From Gillisia mitskevichiae (GTDB lineage: Bacteria; Bacteroidota; Bacteroidia; Flavobacteriales; Flavobacteriaceae), in NCBI RefSeq assembly GCF_003634585.1, contig NZ_RBLG01000001.1, positions 1,054,001 through 1,118,000 on the forward strand: 64,000 bases of DNA. Direction: 5' to 3'. Below are positions 9,217 to 19,150 of this stretch, piece after piece (position 1 is the stretch's first letter; each line of letters opens with the position of its first letter). Position numbers and translations under genes: made by a program. The notes beneath the pieces were generated by a model, which was not told the origin of the DNA, did no database searches, and worked only from the letters and a program-made list of their open reading frames with translations.

Positions 9217-11754
9217 ATGGCAAAGAATTTAGTGATTGTAGAGTCTCCGGCCAAAGCCAAAACCATAGAAAAATTTTTAGGGAAAGATTTTACTGTAATG
9301 TCCAGTTTCGGGCACATTGCAGATTTACCTACCAAAGAATTAGGTGTGGATACGGAAGGGGATTTTAAACCTAAATATATAGTATCTAAGGATAAGAAAG
9401 ATGTAGTAAGTAAACTAAAGAAGCAGGCAAAAAATGCTGAAATGGTTTGGTTAGCGAGTGATGAAGACCGAGAGGGAGAAGCAATTGCATGGCATTTGGC
9501 AGAAGAGCTTAAACTAGATAAAAATAGAACCAAAAGAATTGTATTTCATGAGATCACCAAAACAGCGATCTTAAAAGCAATTGAAAATCCTCGTGATATT
9601 AATTACGATCTTGTAAATGCTCAACAAGCAAGAAGAGTATTAGATAGATTGGTAGGATATGAGCTTTCTCCAGTTTTGTGGAGAAAAGTGAAAGGAGGCC
9701 TTTCTGCAGGAAGAGTGCAATCTGTTTCTGTGCGTCTGATAGTAGAAAGAGAGCGCGAGATCCAAGATTTTAATGCTGAGGCTTCTTATAGAGTAGATGC
9801 AGAATTTACTACAGAAGAAGGGAAAACCTTTAAAGCGAAATTACCTCGTAATTTTGATACTAAGGAAGAAGCAGAAAAATTCTTATTAGAGAATAAGCAA
9901 GCTAATTTTAAGGTAGCAGATCTTTCCACTAAACCGGCTAAGAAATCTCCAGCACCTCCATTTACAACTTCTACGCTTCAGCAAGAGGCCTCAAGAAAGT
10001 TGTATTTTTCAGTAAGTAAGACTATGACCATGGCGCAACGTTTATACGAAGCGGGTCATATTACTTATATGAGAACAGATTCTGTGAATTTATCTGATGA
10101 TGCTCGAAAAGGAGCAAAAGATGAAATTCTGAAAGCATACGGGGAGAAATTCAGCAAAACAAGACAATTCAAAGGAAAATCTAAAGGAGCACAAGAAGCT
10201 CACGAAGCGATCAGGCCAACAAACTTTGAAAATCATACAGTGAATGCAGATCGTGACCAAGAGCGTTTGTATGAGTTAATTTGGAAAAGAGCTATTGCCT
10301 CACAAATGAGTGATGCGCAATTGGAGCGCACGAATGTTAAAGTGGAAGCAGATAAGCATGATAAGCATTTCACTGCAAATGGAGAAGTCTTGAAATTTGA
10401 AGGTTTCTTGAAAGTATACTTGGAAGGAAGTGATGATGAAGATGAGGAACAAGAAGGAATGCTTCCCGCTTTAAGAGTTAGCGAAAAGTTAGACAATAAT
10501 TATATTACCGCAACAGAGAGATTTACAAGACCTCCTTATAGATATACCGAAGCTTCTTTAGTTAAGAAATTAGAGGAATTGGGTATTGGGAGACCTTCTA
10601 CTTATGCGCCAACCATTTCTACTATACAGAACCGTAATTATGTAGAAAAGGGTTCTGTAGATGGGGTAGAGCGAAAATATGCACAGTTAAGCTTGAAAAA
10701 TGATAAGTATAGCGAACAGGAATTAACTGAAAATATTGGCAGTGATAAAGGAAAACTAGTTCCTACAGCTGTTGGACAGGTAGTGAATGACTTTTTAGTG
10801 ATGCATTTTGCGAATATTTTAGATTATAATTTCACAGCAAAAGTAGAGCAGAGTTTTGATGATATTGCTGAAGGAAATGAGGAATGGACAAAAATGTTGA
10901 GAGATTTTTATTCTGAATTTCACCCTCAAGTTTTAGATGTTGCCGAAAATGCAGAAAGAGAAGTTGGAGAGCGTATTCTTGGTAAAGACCCGGAGACTGG
11001 AAAACCTGTAAGTGTTCGTTTAGGTAAATTTGGGCCAATGGTGCAAATTGGATCTGTAGAAGATGAGGAGAAACCAAGATTTGCGGGATTAACGCCAGAT
11101 CAATCCTTAGGTTCTATTACATATGAAGAGGCAATGGATCTTTTTAAATTACCTAAAGAAATTGGGGAATGGGAAGGAGAACCTGTTGAGGTTAACAATG
11201 GAAGATTTGGACCTTACGTTAAATATGCAGGCAAATTTGTTTCCTTAGAAAAGGGTGAAGATCCTATGAGTGTGAATATGGAACGCGCATTGGAACTTAT
11301 TGAAGCAAAAGAAAAGGCAGATGCTCCTATCTATTTTTATAATAAGCTGCCAGTGCAAAAAGGAGTTGGGAGATTTGGTCCCTTCTTAAAGTGGAATAAT
11401 ATATTCATTAATGTAAATAAGAAATACGATTTCGATAATTTAACCGATGCTAATATAGAAGAGCTTATAAAAGATAAGATCCAAAAAGAAATAGATAAGG
11501 TATTACATAATTGGGAAGACGAAGGAATTCGTGTAGAAAAGGCAAGATGGGGTCGTTCTAATATTATAAAAGGAAAGACCAAGATTGAATTACCTAAAAC
11601 TGTAGATGCAACTAAATTAACTTTAGCGGAGGTGCAGGAAATAATAGGAAAGAATACTAAGAAGAAACCAGTTAAGAAGAAAGCTGCAACTAAGAAAAAG
11701 GCTCCAGCTAAGAAAACTGCAGCGAAAAAGAAACCAGCTCCAAAAAAGAAGTAA
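9217..11754 (+). CDS. topA: DNA topoisomerase I
   Basis: Type IA topoisomerase that relaxes negatively supercoiled DNA. The 845-residue protein has the N-terminal toprim domain (IVESPAKAKTIEKFLG; acidic ASDEDREGEAIAWH), the active-site tyrosine at Tyr284 in ITYMRTDSV, and the GRPSTYA motif. In place of the E. coli zinc fingers there are repeated C-terminal units of the type GRFGPYVKY / GRFGPFLKW. The last 30 residues form a very Lys/Ala/Pro-rich basic tail, which can bind DNA non-specifically. The next gene begins three bases after the stop, so the two are probably cotranscribed. Confidence 0.97.
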   Translation: MAKNLVIVESPAKAKTIEKFLGKDFTVMSSFGHIADLPTKELGVDTEGDFKPKYIVSKDKKDVVSKLKKQAKNAEMVWLASDEDREGEAIAWHLAEELKLDKNRTKRIVFHEITKTAILKAIENPRDINYDLVNAQQARRVLDRLVGYELSPVLWRKVKGGLSAGRVQSVSVRLIVEREREIQDFNAEASYRVDAEFTTEEGKTFKAKLPRNFDTKEEAEKFLLENKQANFKVADLSTKPAKKSPAPPFTTSTLQQEASRKLYFSVSKTMTMAQRLYEAGHITYMRTDSVNLSDDARKGAKDEILKAYGEKFSKTRQFKGKSKGAQEAHEAIRPTNFENHTVNADRDQERLYELIWKRAIASQMSDAQLERTNVKVEADKHDKHFTANGEVLKFEGFLKVYLEGSDDEDEEQEGMLPALRVSEKLDNNYITATERFTRPPYRYTEASLVKKLEELGIGRPSTYAPTISTIQNRNYVEKGSVDGVERKYAQLSLKNDKYSEQELTENIGSDKGKLVPTAVGQVVNDFLVMHFANILDYNFTAKVEQSFDDIAEGNEEWTKMLRDFYSEFHPQVLDVAENAEREVGERILGKDPETGKPVSVRLGKFGPMVQIGSVEDEEKPRFAGLTPDQSLGSITYEEAMDLFKLPKEIGEWEGEPVEVNNGRFGPYVKYAGKFVSLEKGEDPMSVNMERALELIEAKEKADAPIYFYNKLPVQKGVGRFGPFLKWNNIFINVNKKYDFDNLTDANIEELIKDKIQKEIDKVLHNWEDEGIRVEKARWGRSNIIKGKTKIELPKTVDATKLTLAEVQEIIGKNTKKKPVKKKAATKKKAPAKKTAAKKKPAPKKK

Positions 11755-11757
11755 TTG

Positions 11758-12921
11758 ATGGATTTTGAATTTTTAAGACCCGTAGACCAGCAATTATTTG
11801 AAGAAATTGTTTCAGCAGAATCACATAATTTAGGAAGTCAGTTGTTTGTTCACACTTTAGCTTCAGGAATTCCTGATCTTAAAAATGTGCAAATTGCAAT
11901 AGTTTCAGTAAATGAAAATAGATTAGCAGAAGGTTATGAAGATGAGTTTCTTAATTTCAATAAAATAAGAAGATCTTTTTACAGCCTTTTTCCTGGAAAT
12001 TGGGATTTAAATATTGCAGATCTTGGTTCTATAGAAAAAGGAGAAACTGTGGAAGACACTTATTTTGCTTTACAGTCTTTAGTAAAAGAACTGCTAAAGA
12101 AAAATATTATTCCAGTAATATTGGGAGGTAGTCAGGATCTTATTTATGCACAATATAGGGCATACGATTTTGTAGAACAAATGGTGAACTTGGTAAATGT
12201 AGATTCTAGATTTGATCTTGGAGATGCAGAAAAGCCTATAAGCAGTAAATCTTATATAGGTAAGATAGTGGTAAATAAACCCTATAACCTGTTCAATTAT
12301 TCTAATGTAGGCTATCAAACATATTATAATTCTCAGGAGGAAATAGGTTTAATGGAGCGTTTGTTTTTTGATGCATTTAGGTTAGGTGAAGTTACCCATA
12401 ATATAAAGATAGTGGAACCTGTAATGAGAGATGCTAACTTAGTGGGTATAGATCTTAATGCGGTAAATGCTTCTTCTATAAACAGTTCTCCAAATAATTC
12501 CCCTAATGGATTTGATGGAAAGGAAATTTGTGCCTTAGCACGTTATGCCGGTATTAGTGATAAAGTTTCATCATTTGGGATATATGAGTATACTTCTAGC
12601 TATTCTGAAACAGGAAACATGTTAATAGCCCAAATGATCTGGTATTTTATAGAAGGTGTGAATTATAGATCTAATGAAAATACCTTGTCGGCTAAAAAAG
12701 ATTTTACCAAATACCAAGTGCCAATAGAAGATGAGGTATTAGTGTTTTTTAAAAGCCCTAGAACTGGAAGATGGTGGATAGAAATACCTTTTATTTCCAA
12801 TTCTAATACTAAATTGAAAAGGCACACGTTATTACCTTGCAACCATGAGGATTACTTAGAGGCTTGCAACCAAGTTATTCCGGAGAGATGGTATAAGACC
12901 AAAAGGAAGAACGAAGTATAA
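11758..12921 (+). CDS. Arginase/formimidoylglutamase-fold protein, metal site degenerate
   Basis: The 387-residue protein has the order of motifs of the ureohydrolase (arginase, agmatinase, formimidoylglutamase) fold, but the manganese ligands are replaced. The usual GGDH/GGGH position reads GGSQD (123-127), the DAHxD position reads DSRFD (149-153), and the SxDxDxxDP position reads GIDLNAVNAS (230-239). It is therefore likely a non-catalytic or metal-independent member. A TTG at 11755 is directly in front, but the ATG at 11758 is the better start, three bases after the topA stop. Homologues annotated as formimidoylglutamase are probably misnamed. Role unknown. Confidence 0.8.
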   Translation: MDFEFLRPVDQQLFEEIVSAESHNLGSQLFVHTLASGIPDLKNVQIAIVSVNENRLAEGYEDEFLNFNKIRRSFYSLFPGNWDLNIADLGSIEKGETVEDTYFALQSLVKELLKKNIIPVILGGSQDLIYAQYRAYDFVEQMVNLVNVDSRFDLGDAEKPISSKSYIGKIVVNKPYNLFNYSNVGYQTYYNSQEEIGLMERLFFDAFRLGEVTHNIKIVEPVMRDANLVGIDLNAVNASSINSSPNNSPNGFDGKEICALARYAGISDKVSSFGIYEYTSSYSETGNMLIAQMIWYFIEGVNYRSNENTLSAKKDFTKYQVPIEDEVLVFFKSPRTGRWWIEIPFISNSNTKLKRHTLLPCNHEDYLEACNQVIPERWYKTKRKNEV

Positions 12922-12950
12922 AATTCTGTAAGCATATTCATATAATACTG

Positions 12951-12958
12951 TATTTTTG
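12951..12958 (+). promoter_or_regulatory. Candidate -7 element of the gldKLMN promoter
   Basis: TATTTTTG matches TAnnTTTG, 77 bases before gldK. The -33 region has only a weak TTCTG at 12924-12928. Confidence 0.45.
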
Positions 12959-13035
12959 CAAAAAGTATTGTTTTTTAAAATTTATTTGGATAGGTTTACT
13001 ACCTAAATCAAATATGTCATAACCAGAGAGATATT

Positions 13036-14400
13036 ATGAAGAAATTATTTTCGCTTATTGCTGTAATTACAATGCTTGCGAGCTGTAACAGTGGTGATCG
13101 TGGGCAACTTGTAGGTGCACAAGGTAAGAGATGGAATCCTGAGAAACCTTTTGGAATGACGTTAATACCAGGTGGTGCATTTATTATGGGTAAGGCAGAT
13201 GATGATATCGCCGATGCGAAAAATGCGCCAACCAAAACAGTTACGGTTCGTTCTTTTTATATGGATGAAACTGAAATCACTAATTCTGAGTATAGAATGT
13301 TTACCAATTGGGTGAGAGATTCTATAGTTAGAATGAATCTTGCTATTGAAGCAGATTTTGAAGGTGCTACTGAAGGTGGAGATGGAATTGGAGAATATGC
13401 ATTCCTTGATTCAAACGAGGAAGACATGTCTGTATATGAAAAATACATGTATGATAACTACACTCAATTTTCTGAAGATTATCAGGGTAGAAAATTAAAT
13501 AAAGATATAGATATCATCTGGGATACTAGAGATTATCCTGATGAGGCTTATGCTCGTGTAATGGATTCTATGTACATTCCATTGGAAGAATCTTATAACG
13601 GACAAAGGACTATAGATGTTAAAAAATTGAAATTCAAATACCGTTGGATGGATATTCAAAAAGCGGCAAGATCAAAAACTCAAAAGAGAAACGATTTTAT
13701 TGTTACCGAAGAAGTGAATGTTTATCCAGACACAACCGTTTGGATTAAAGATTTTAATTATTCGTATAATGAACCTATGCATAATGACTATTACTGGCAT
13801 ACTGCATTTGATGATTATCCTGTAGTTGGTGTTAGCTGGAAACAAGCTAAAGCTTTTAGCCAATGGAGAACATTATACCATAATTCATATAGAAAATCTA
13901 AAGGGGATCATGATGTTCCTTTTTATAGATTACCTACAGAAGCAGAATGGGAATATGCTGCAAGAGGTGGTTTGCAATCTGCAACCTTCCCTTGGGGTGG
14001 ACCTTATGCTAAAAATGACAGAGGTTGTTTTATGGCAAACTTCAAACCTTTAAGAGGAGATTATGCGGCAGATCAGGCATTGTATACTGTAGAGGCAAAA
14101 TCTTACGAGCCAAACGATTATAACTTATATAATATGGCAGGAAACGTTGCAGAATGGGTAAATTCTTCATACGATCCAGCTGCATATGAATATATGTCTT
14201 CTATGAACCCTACCGTAAATGATGAAAATGATATGCGCAAGGTTGTTAGAGGTGGATCTTGGAAAGATGTTGCTTATTTTCTACAAGTAAGTACAAGAGA
14301 TTATGAATATTCAGACACAGCGAGAAGTTATATTGGTTTTAGAACAGTTCAAGATTATCTAGGAACAGATGTTACTTTAAACCAAGCTCCAAAAAATTAA
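13036..14400 (+). CDS. gldK: Gliding motility / type IX secretion lipoprotein GldK
   Basis: GldK is an outer-membrane-associated lipoprotein that forms the periplasmic ring of the type IX secretion system with GldN. The 454-residue protein has a lipoprotein signal (lipobox Cys17, MLASCNSG) and a sulfatase-modifying-factor (FGE-sulfatase) fold: GMTLIPGGAFIMG near residue 42, VVGVSWKQAKAFSQW, YRLPTEAEWEYAARGG, YNMAGNVAEWV, VVRGGSWKD, and a closing RSYIGFRTV. It lacks the catalytic cysteine pattern needed to call it a formylglycine enzyme. First gene of gldKLMN. Confidence 0.95.
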   Translation: MKKLFSLIAVITMLASCNSGDRGQLVGAQGKRWNPEKPFGMTLIPGGAFIMGKADDDIADAKNAPTKTVTVRSFYMDETEITNSEYRMFTNWVRDSIVRMNLAIEADFEGATEGGDGIGEYAFLDSNEEDMSVYEKYMYDNYTQFSEDYQGRKLNKDIDIIWDTRDYPDEAYARVMDSMYIPLEESYNGQRTIDVKKLKFKYRWMDIQKAARSKTQKRNDFIVTEEVNVYPDTTVWIKDFNYSYNEPMHNDYYWHTAFDDYPVVGVSWKQAKAFSQWRTLYHNSYRKSKGDHDVPFYRLPTEAEWEYAARGGLQSATFPWGGPYAKNDRGCFMANFKPLRGDYAADQALYTVEAKSYEPNDYNLYNMAGNVAEWVNSSYDPAAYEYMSSMNPTVNDENDMRKVVRGGSWKDVAYFLQVSTRDYEYSDTARSYIGFRTVQDYLGTDVTLNQAPKN

Positions 14401-14457
14401 AATAGTTAACAAGAACCCAAATTAATAATAACCAACAATAAATAATCATTCAATATC

Positions 14458-15108
14458 ATGGCAAATTCAAGAACTGTTAAGAAGGTAACAAATATGGTGT
14501 ACGGTTTAGGTGCATCCGTTGTAATTTTAGGTGCATTATTTAAAATTATGCACTGGCCTTTTGGAAATGAATTTTTAATTGCTGGTTTAGTTACTGAAGC
14601 TTTAGTATTTGCTTATTCTGCTTTTGAACCTGTAGATGATGATCTTGATTGGGCATTAGTATATCCAGAATTAAATGGTGGTCCAGCTGCTGCAAGACAT
14701 AATGCTTTAATTGAAGATGATAAAGAAACGGAAGCATCTCTTTCTAAGAAATTAGATGTGATGTTGAAAGAAGCTAAGATAGATGCTAACCTAATGGAAA
14801 GTCTAGGAACTAGTATTCGTAATTTTGAAGGTGCTGCAAAAGGAATTGCTCCAACTGTAGATTCTATGGTCTCACAAAGAAAATATTCTGAAGAATTAGG
14901 AGTTGCTGCTGCGCAGATGGAAACTTTGAATAATTTATATAAAGTTCAAGTAGAATCTGCTGCTAGACAGGCAGAGGTGAATGAAGAAGTTGCAAGTAAT
15001 GCAGTTAAATTGAAGGACCAAATGAGTTCTATGGCAGATAACCTATCTTCATTAAATGGAGTTTATGGTGGTATGCTTACCGCAATGAATGTGAATGTTC
15101 GAGCATAA
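14458..15108 (+). CDS. gldL: Gliding motility / T9SS motor protein GldL
   Basis: GldL is the inner-membrane partner of GldM in the proton-driven motor of the type IX secretion system. The 216-residue protein has two N-terminal membrane spans (about residues 12-30 and 38-55; LGASVVILGALFKIMHWPFG, then LIAGLVTEALVFAY), followed by a long cytoplasmic helical region with coiled-coil character. The glutamate in the second span (TEALVF) is the one reported as important for proton use in this family. gldM begins 52 bases downstream. Confidence 0.95.
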   Translation: MANSRTVKKVTNMVYGLGASVVILGALFKIMHWPFGNEFLIAGLVTEALVFAYSAFEPVDDDLDWALVYPELNGGPAAARHNALIEDDKETEASLSKKLDVMLKEAKIDANLMESLGTSIRNFEGAAKGIAPTVDSMVSQRKYSEELGVAAAQMETLNNLYKVQVESAARQAEVNEEVASNAVKLKDQMSSMADNLSSLNGVYGGMLTAMNVNVRA

Positions 15109-15160
15109 TTAATTAGTTGTAATGACTAGAAGATCTAATAAAAAACTAAACTAATTATAC

Positions 15161-16702
15161 ATGGCGTCTGGAAAACAATCACCAAGACAGAAGATGATTA
15201 ACCTAATGTACTTGGTTTTCATTGCAATGTTGGCTTTAAATATGTCTAAAGAGGTACTTACCGCTTTTGGATTAATGAATGAAAAATTAGCTGAATCTAA
15301 TACAACCACTGCACAAAGAAACAATGCGTTCTTAGCGGGATTAGATGAAAAAGTTGGGGAGCAGCCTGCAAAGTATGCTCCTCTAAAAGAAAAAGCAGAT
15401 AAAATACACGTTTTGTCTGAAGATTTTAATTCTTATTTAGAAACTTTAAAATCAGAACTGTTATCTGATGTAGATGATAAAACTGAATATGAGGAAATGG
15501 ATAAATCCAATAAACTGGATGAATTATTTTTTCAAAGTGGAAGAGTTAGTCCTAAAGGGCAAGAATTCTTAGATAAGATGGATGGTTACAAAAATGGAGT
15601 TGTCTCTATTATTGGTGACGAAAAAGGTTTTGAAAAGATAGTTCAGAATGTTCAAACAGAATTTTCAACTGGAACTGTTAAGGTAGATGGTGCAAATGTA
15701 GAGTGGTTAAAATACCGTTACGAAGGTTTTCCTTTAGTAGCTTCAATAACTCAATTAACTCAAACACAAGCAGACATTAAATCTACAGAAAGTGAAATTC
15801 TTTCTGCAATGTTATCTGGTCAACTGCAAAGTGAAGTTTCATTAACTAATTATGAAGCTATCGTTGTTCCTTCTAAAACAGCTTTTTTTAGTGGAGAGAA
15901 CTTTAAAGGAAAAGTAGTTTTAGGAAGAGTGGATAACACACTTAAATTTGACAATGTAGTTGTTAATGGAAAGAAAGTGGAAAGTTCTCAAGCAGGACAA
16001 GTAGTTCTTGATTTCCCTGCAGGAAACGTTGGAGAGCAAGAGATTAAAGGAGAAATACAATTTAAAGAAGGAGATTCTATAGTTAGAATTCCAATTACTA
16101 GTTCTTATGCTGTTATTCCAAAGCCTAATTCTGCTGTAATTTCTGCAGATAAAATGAATGTTGTATATCGTGGGGTTCAAAACCCGATGACTATCTCTAT
16201 TCCTGGTGTTGGAAGTGTAACGGCAAATGCTCCAGGCTTAAGACCAGCTGGTGGTGCAGGAAAATACACTATGGATGTTACAACTCTTCAAGCAAGAGAA
16301 GTGACTATTAGCGTTAGTGGTAAATTACCTGGTGGAGAAACTGTTTCAGATAGAAAATCTTTTAGAGTAAAAGATATTCCTAGACCTGTTGGAACCATTC
16401 GTGGTGAAGATGGTGCTGTGAAAATGCAACGTAACAGTTTAGAGATCTCTGAAGTTGGTGCTATATTGCCAGATTTCGATTTTGAGTTAGGTTTAAGAGT
16501 AACAGGATTCAGTTTTAAAGTTTCTGGACAGCCTACCATTAAAGTTAATGGAGGTAGATTAGATGCATCTTCTAAAGCGGCATTAAGACGTGCAGGAAGA
16601 GGTGAAACAGTTCAAATATTCGATATTGAAGCTCAATTAGCTACTAATAGCGGATATAAACTTAAGAAAGTATCTCCCGTATTTGTGGAGTTAACAAACT
16701 AA
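15161..16702 (+). CDS. gldM: Gliding motility / T9SS motor protein GldM
   Basis: GldM has one N-terminal membrane helix (about residues 12-32, MINLMYLVFIAMLALNMS) and a long periplasmic part made of tandem immunoglobulin-like domains that reach to the GldKN ring. The 513-residue length is typical. The conserved start SGKQSPRQKMINLMYLVF is clear. It sits between gldL and gldN in the canonical order. Confidence 0.96.
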   Translation: MASGKQSPRQKMINLMYLVFIAMLALNMSKEVLTAFGLMNEKLAESNTTTAQRNNAFLAGLDEKVGEQPAKYAPLKEKADKIHVLSEDFNSYLETLKSELLSDVDDKTEYEEMDKSNKLDELFFQSGRVSPKGQEFLDKMDGYKNGVVSIIGDEKGFEKIVQNVQTEFSTGTVKVDGANVEWLKYRYEGFPLVASITQLTQTQADIKSTESEILSAMLSGQLQSEVSLTNYEAIVVPSKTAFFSGENFKGKVVLGRVDNTLKFDNVVVNGKKVESSQAGQVVLDFPAGNVGEQEIKGEIQFKEGDSIVRIPITSSYAVIPKPNSAVISADKMNVVYRGVQNPMTISIPGVGSVTANAPGLRPAGGAGKYTMDVTTLQAREVTISVSGKLPGGETVSDRKSFRVKDIPRPVGTIRGEDGAVKMQRNSLEISEVGAILPDFDFELGLRVTGFSFKVSGQPTIKVNGGRLDASSKAALRRAGRGETVQIFDIEAQLATNSGYKLKKVSPVFVELTN

Positions 16703-16715
16703 TAAATTCATTATA

Positions 16716-17609
16716 ATGAAGTGGAATCAGATTTTGATTGGTGTATTTGGATTGCTTATTACCGGATCGGTAATGGGTCAAGCTAATATGCTAAACGCGA
16801 CCTCTCCAGACCAAATTGGAAAGTTATCTGAGGCGGAGAAAGCTGTGAAGAAAGAAAGTAAACCATTGCCTTATGGTTTTGTAGATGATCGAGATGTCCT
16901 ATGGTCTAAAAATACTTGGGAGATCATAGATCTAGATGAAAGAGTGAATTTTCCGATGTATTACCCTATAGATACCAACAACATTGGTTCTAATAGAAGA
17001 TCGTTATATGATGTTCTTATGACGGGTATAAAATCTGGAAAGATCAAGAATATCTATGCAGATTCTTACTTCAATGAAAAAAGAACATTAAGCGATATTA
17101 GTGCTGCAATATCTAAAATTGATACTACAGATCTTGGAGTTGAGCAGTATAATGCTGGTGAAGAAATAGATCAGCAATTTATTGATAGAAGAGATATTAC
17201 TTCTGCAGATATTGCAGAATATCATATTCGTGGAATGTGGTATTTTGATAAGCGTATGGCAGAATTAAAATACAGGATACTTGGAATTGCTCCAGTGGCT
17301 CCAGATGTTAACTTCATAGATGATGAAGTTCCAGATCTAGTTGAATTATTTTGGATTTGGTTCCCGGATGCTCGTGAAGTTTTATTTGATAATAATGCGT
17401 TTAACGGCAGCAATACTGCACAATCTATCACCTTCGACCATTTGCTAAATTCAAGAAGGTTTAGTGCTGTGATCTACAAAGAAGATAATGTGCAAGGAGA
17501 TCGTGAAGTAGATGAGTACATAGCGGAGAATGCATTTATGCAGCTTTTAGAATCTGAAAGGATCAAAGAACAAATTCGAAACTTCGAACAAGATATGTGG
17601 AATTACTAA
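16716..17609 (+). CDS. gldN: Gliding motility / T9SS ring protein GldN
   Basis: GldN is a periplasmic protein that forms the ring complex with GldK. The 297-residue protein has a signal peptide ending near GSVMGQA and the family features YGFVDDRDVLWSKNTWE, ERVNFPMYYPID, and a conserved central block VPDLVELFWIWFPDAREVL. Last gene of gldKLMN, 13 bases after gldM, followed by a strong terminator. Confidence 0.95.
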   Translation: MKWNQILIGVFGLLITGSVMGQANMLNATSPDQIGKLSEAEKAVKKESKPLPYGFVDDRDVLWSKNTWEIIDLDERVNFPMYYPIDTNNIGSNRRSLYDVLMTGIKSGKIKNIYADSYFNEKRTLSDISAAISKIDTTDLGVEQYNAGEEIDQQFIDRRDITSADIAEYHIRGMWYFDKRMAELKYRILGIAPVAPDVNFIDDEVPDLVELFWIWFPDAREVLFDNNAFNGSNTAQSITFDHLLNSRRFSAVIYKEDNVQGDREVDEYIAENAFMQLLESERIKEQIRNFEQDMWNY

Positions 17610-17633
17610 GGTTTCATTATTTAATATAATAGG

Positions 17634-17660
17634 CGCCCCGGAATTTCCGGGGCGTTTTTT
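17634..17660 (+). terminator. Terminator after gldN
   Basis: GC-rich perfect stem CGCCCCGGAA (17634-17643) / TTCCGGGGCG (17645-17654) followed by TTTTTT. It ends the gldKLMN operon 24 bases past gldN. Confidence 0.9.
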
Positions 17661-17671
17661 AATTTTAAGAT

Positions 17672-18733
17672 ATGTTGGATTATATTATTGTGGGAGCCGG
17701 TTTAAGCGGTATTGCGGTTGCTGAAAGTTTACTTGCTAGAGATAAAAAGATCTTGGTGTTCGATGATAAATCTCAGGCTTCTTCTACAGTAGCAGGTGGT
17801 ATTTACAATCCTGTTATTTTAAAACGTTTTACATTGGCTTGGAATGCCAACGAACAACTAGATACTGCACTTACTTTTTATAATTCCCTAGAGAAAAAAT
17901 TAGATATAAGTCTAATTCAATCCCTATCAATTTATAGAAGATTCCATTCTATTGAAGAACAAAATAATTGGTTCTCTGCAATGGATAAACCTTATTTGAG
18001 TAGATTTCTAGATGAGAAATTAGTGGCTTCTATAAATCCACATATTCCTTCATCCTATTCTTTTGGGCATGTAAATGAAACTGGAGTTGTAAATACTGAA
18101 CTTTTACTAGAGAAATATCGAGCTTATTTAATAGAAATAGATTCATTTCAAGAAGACACTTTTGATTTTCAGAAATTAGAAATTAATGGAGATCACTGTA
18201 TTTATAAAAATTGGAAAGCAAGAAAGATCATTTTTTGTGATGGTTTCGGATTAAAGAACAATCCATATTTTAATTACTTGCCTTTAAATGGAAATAAGGG
18301 AGAATATCTAATTATTAAAGCTGAAGATTTAAAGTTGGAAGTAGCAGTTAAATCTTCGGTATTTATTATTCCGCTTGGGGAAGATCTTTATAAAGTTGGA
18401 GCTACTTATAATAACTGGGATAAAACAAAAGAGCCTACCCAAGATGGAAAGAACTATTTGTTAGAAAAATTAAACGGATTCTTGAATTGTGATTTTGAAG
18501 TAGTAGATCAAATTGCCGGAATTCGTCCTGCTACAAACGATAGAAAGCCACTAGTGGGAAAACATCCTGTGCATGAGAGTTTATATTGTTGCAATGGCTT
18601 CGGAAGTCGTGGTGTTTTAATTGGGCCTACAGTAGCTTCTCAATTGATAGCCCATATTGAGGATGCCGAAATTCTTTCCGAAGAAATAGATATTGAGAGA
18701 TTTAAAAAATTATATCAAGCCGATTTATCATAG
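17672..18733 (+). CDS. FAD-dependent oxidoreductase (DAO family)
   Basis: A 353-residue flavoprotein. It opens with the Rossmann dinucleotide motif (YIIVGAGLSGIAVAESLL, residues 4-21) and the following acidic end of strand two (LVFDD). A second DAO-type region near the C-terminus reads GIRPATNDRKPLVGKHP and NGFGSRGVLIGP. Such proteins use FAD to oxidise amino acids or amines; the substrate cannot be told. It follows the gldN terminator directly and overlaps the DUF983 gene tail-to-tail by 19 bases. Confidence 0.85.
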   Translation: MLDYIIVGAGLSGIAVAESLLARDKKILVFDDKSQASSTVAGGIYNPVILKRFTLAWNANEQLDTALTFYNSLEKKLDISLIQSLSIYRRFHSIEEQNNWFSAMDKPYLSRFLDEKLVASINPHIPSSYSFGHVNETGVVNTELLLEKYRAYLIEIDSFQEDTFDFQKLEINGDHCIYKNWKARKIIFCDGFGLKNNPYFNYLPLNGNKGEYLIIKAEDLKLEVAVKSSVFIIPLGEDLYKVGATYNNWDKTKEPTQDGKNYLLEKLNGFLNCDFEVVDQIAGIRPATNDRKPLVGKHPVHESLYCCNGFGSRGVLIGPTVASQLIAHIEDAEILSEEIDIERFKKLYQADLS

Positions 18734-19092
18734 CTTAAGAACATATTTATCCAAATATTTCTAGAAAGTCTAAGTATTATTGGCATCAATACAATTAAAC
18801 TAACAGTAATTGCAATAAAAGTGGTCATAAGTCCGCCACCAAGAAATACATATGCAATTATAAAAGCAGCTACAGATACTGCGACTCCTAAAGCATAGCT
18901 TACATACATGGCTCCAAAGAAAAATGAGGGTTCTATCTTATATTTTGTTCCGCAATGAGAACATTTCTCATGCATATCTAAAATATTTTGCAGCTTATAA
19001 GGGTTGGGATCCATGTACATGCTTTCCTTCTGACACACCGGACAAGTCCCTGTGAGTATACTATATGATTTTGAGCCCTTTAAGATTTGCAT
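18715..19092 (-). CDS. DUF983 family membrane protein
   Basis: A 125-residue inner-membrane protein. The N-terminus has two CxxC pairs (CPVCQKESMYM and CSHCGTKYK), likely one zinc ribbon, followed by the DUF983 block EPSFFFGAMYVSYALG and two membrane spans (about residues 60-80 and 85-105). Function is unknown. Its 3' end overlaps the convergent FAD oxidoreductase gene. A -7-like TATATTTG on the minus strand at 19112-19119 lies directly before it. Confidence 0.88.
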   Translation of the reverse strand: MQILKGSKSYSILTGTCPVCQKESMYMDPNPYKLQNILDMHEKCSHCGTKYKIEPSFFFGAMYVSYALGVAVSVAAFIIAYVFLGGGLMTTFIAITVSLIVLMPIILRLSRNIWINMFLSYDKSA

Positions 19093-19150
19093 TTCTATTT
19101 TTTTAGTAATGCAAATATAGGCATCTTTGCAAAAAATTTAGAGTAAAATA

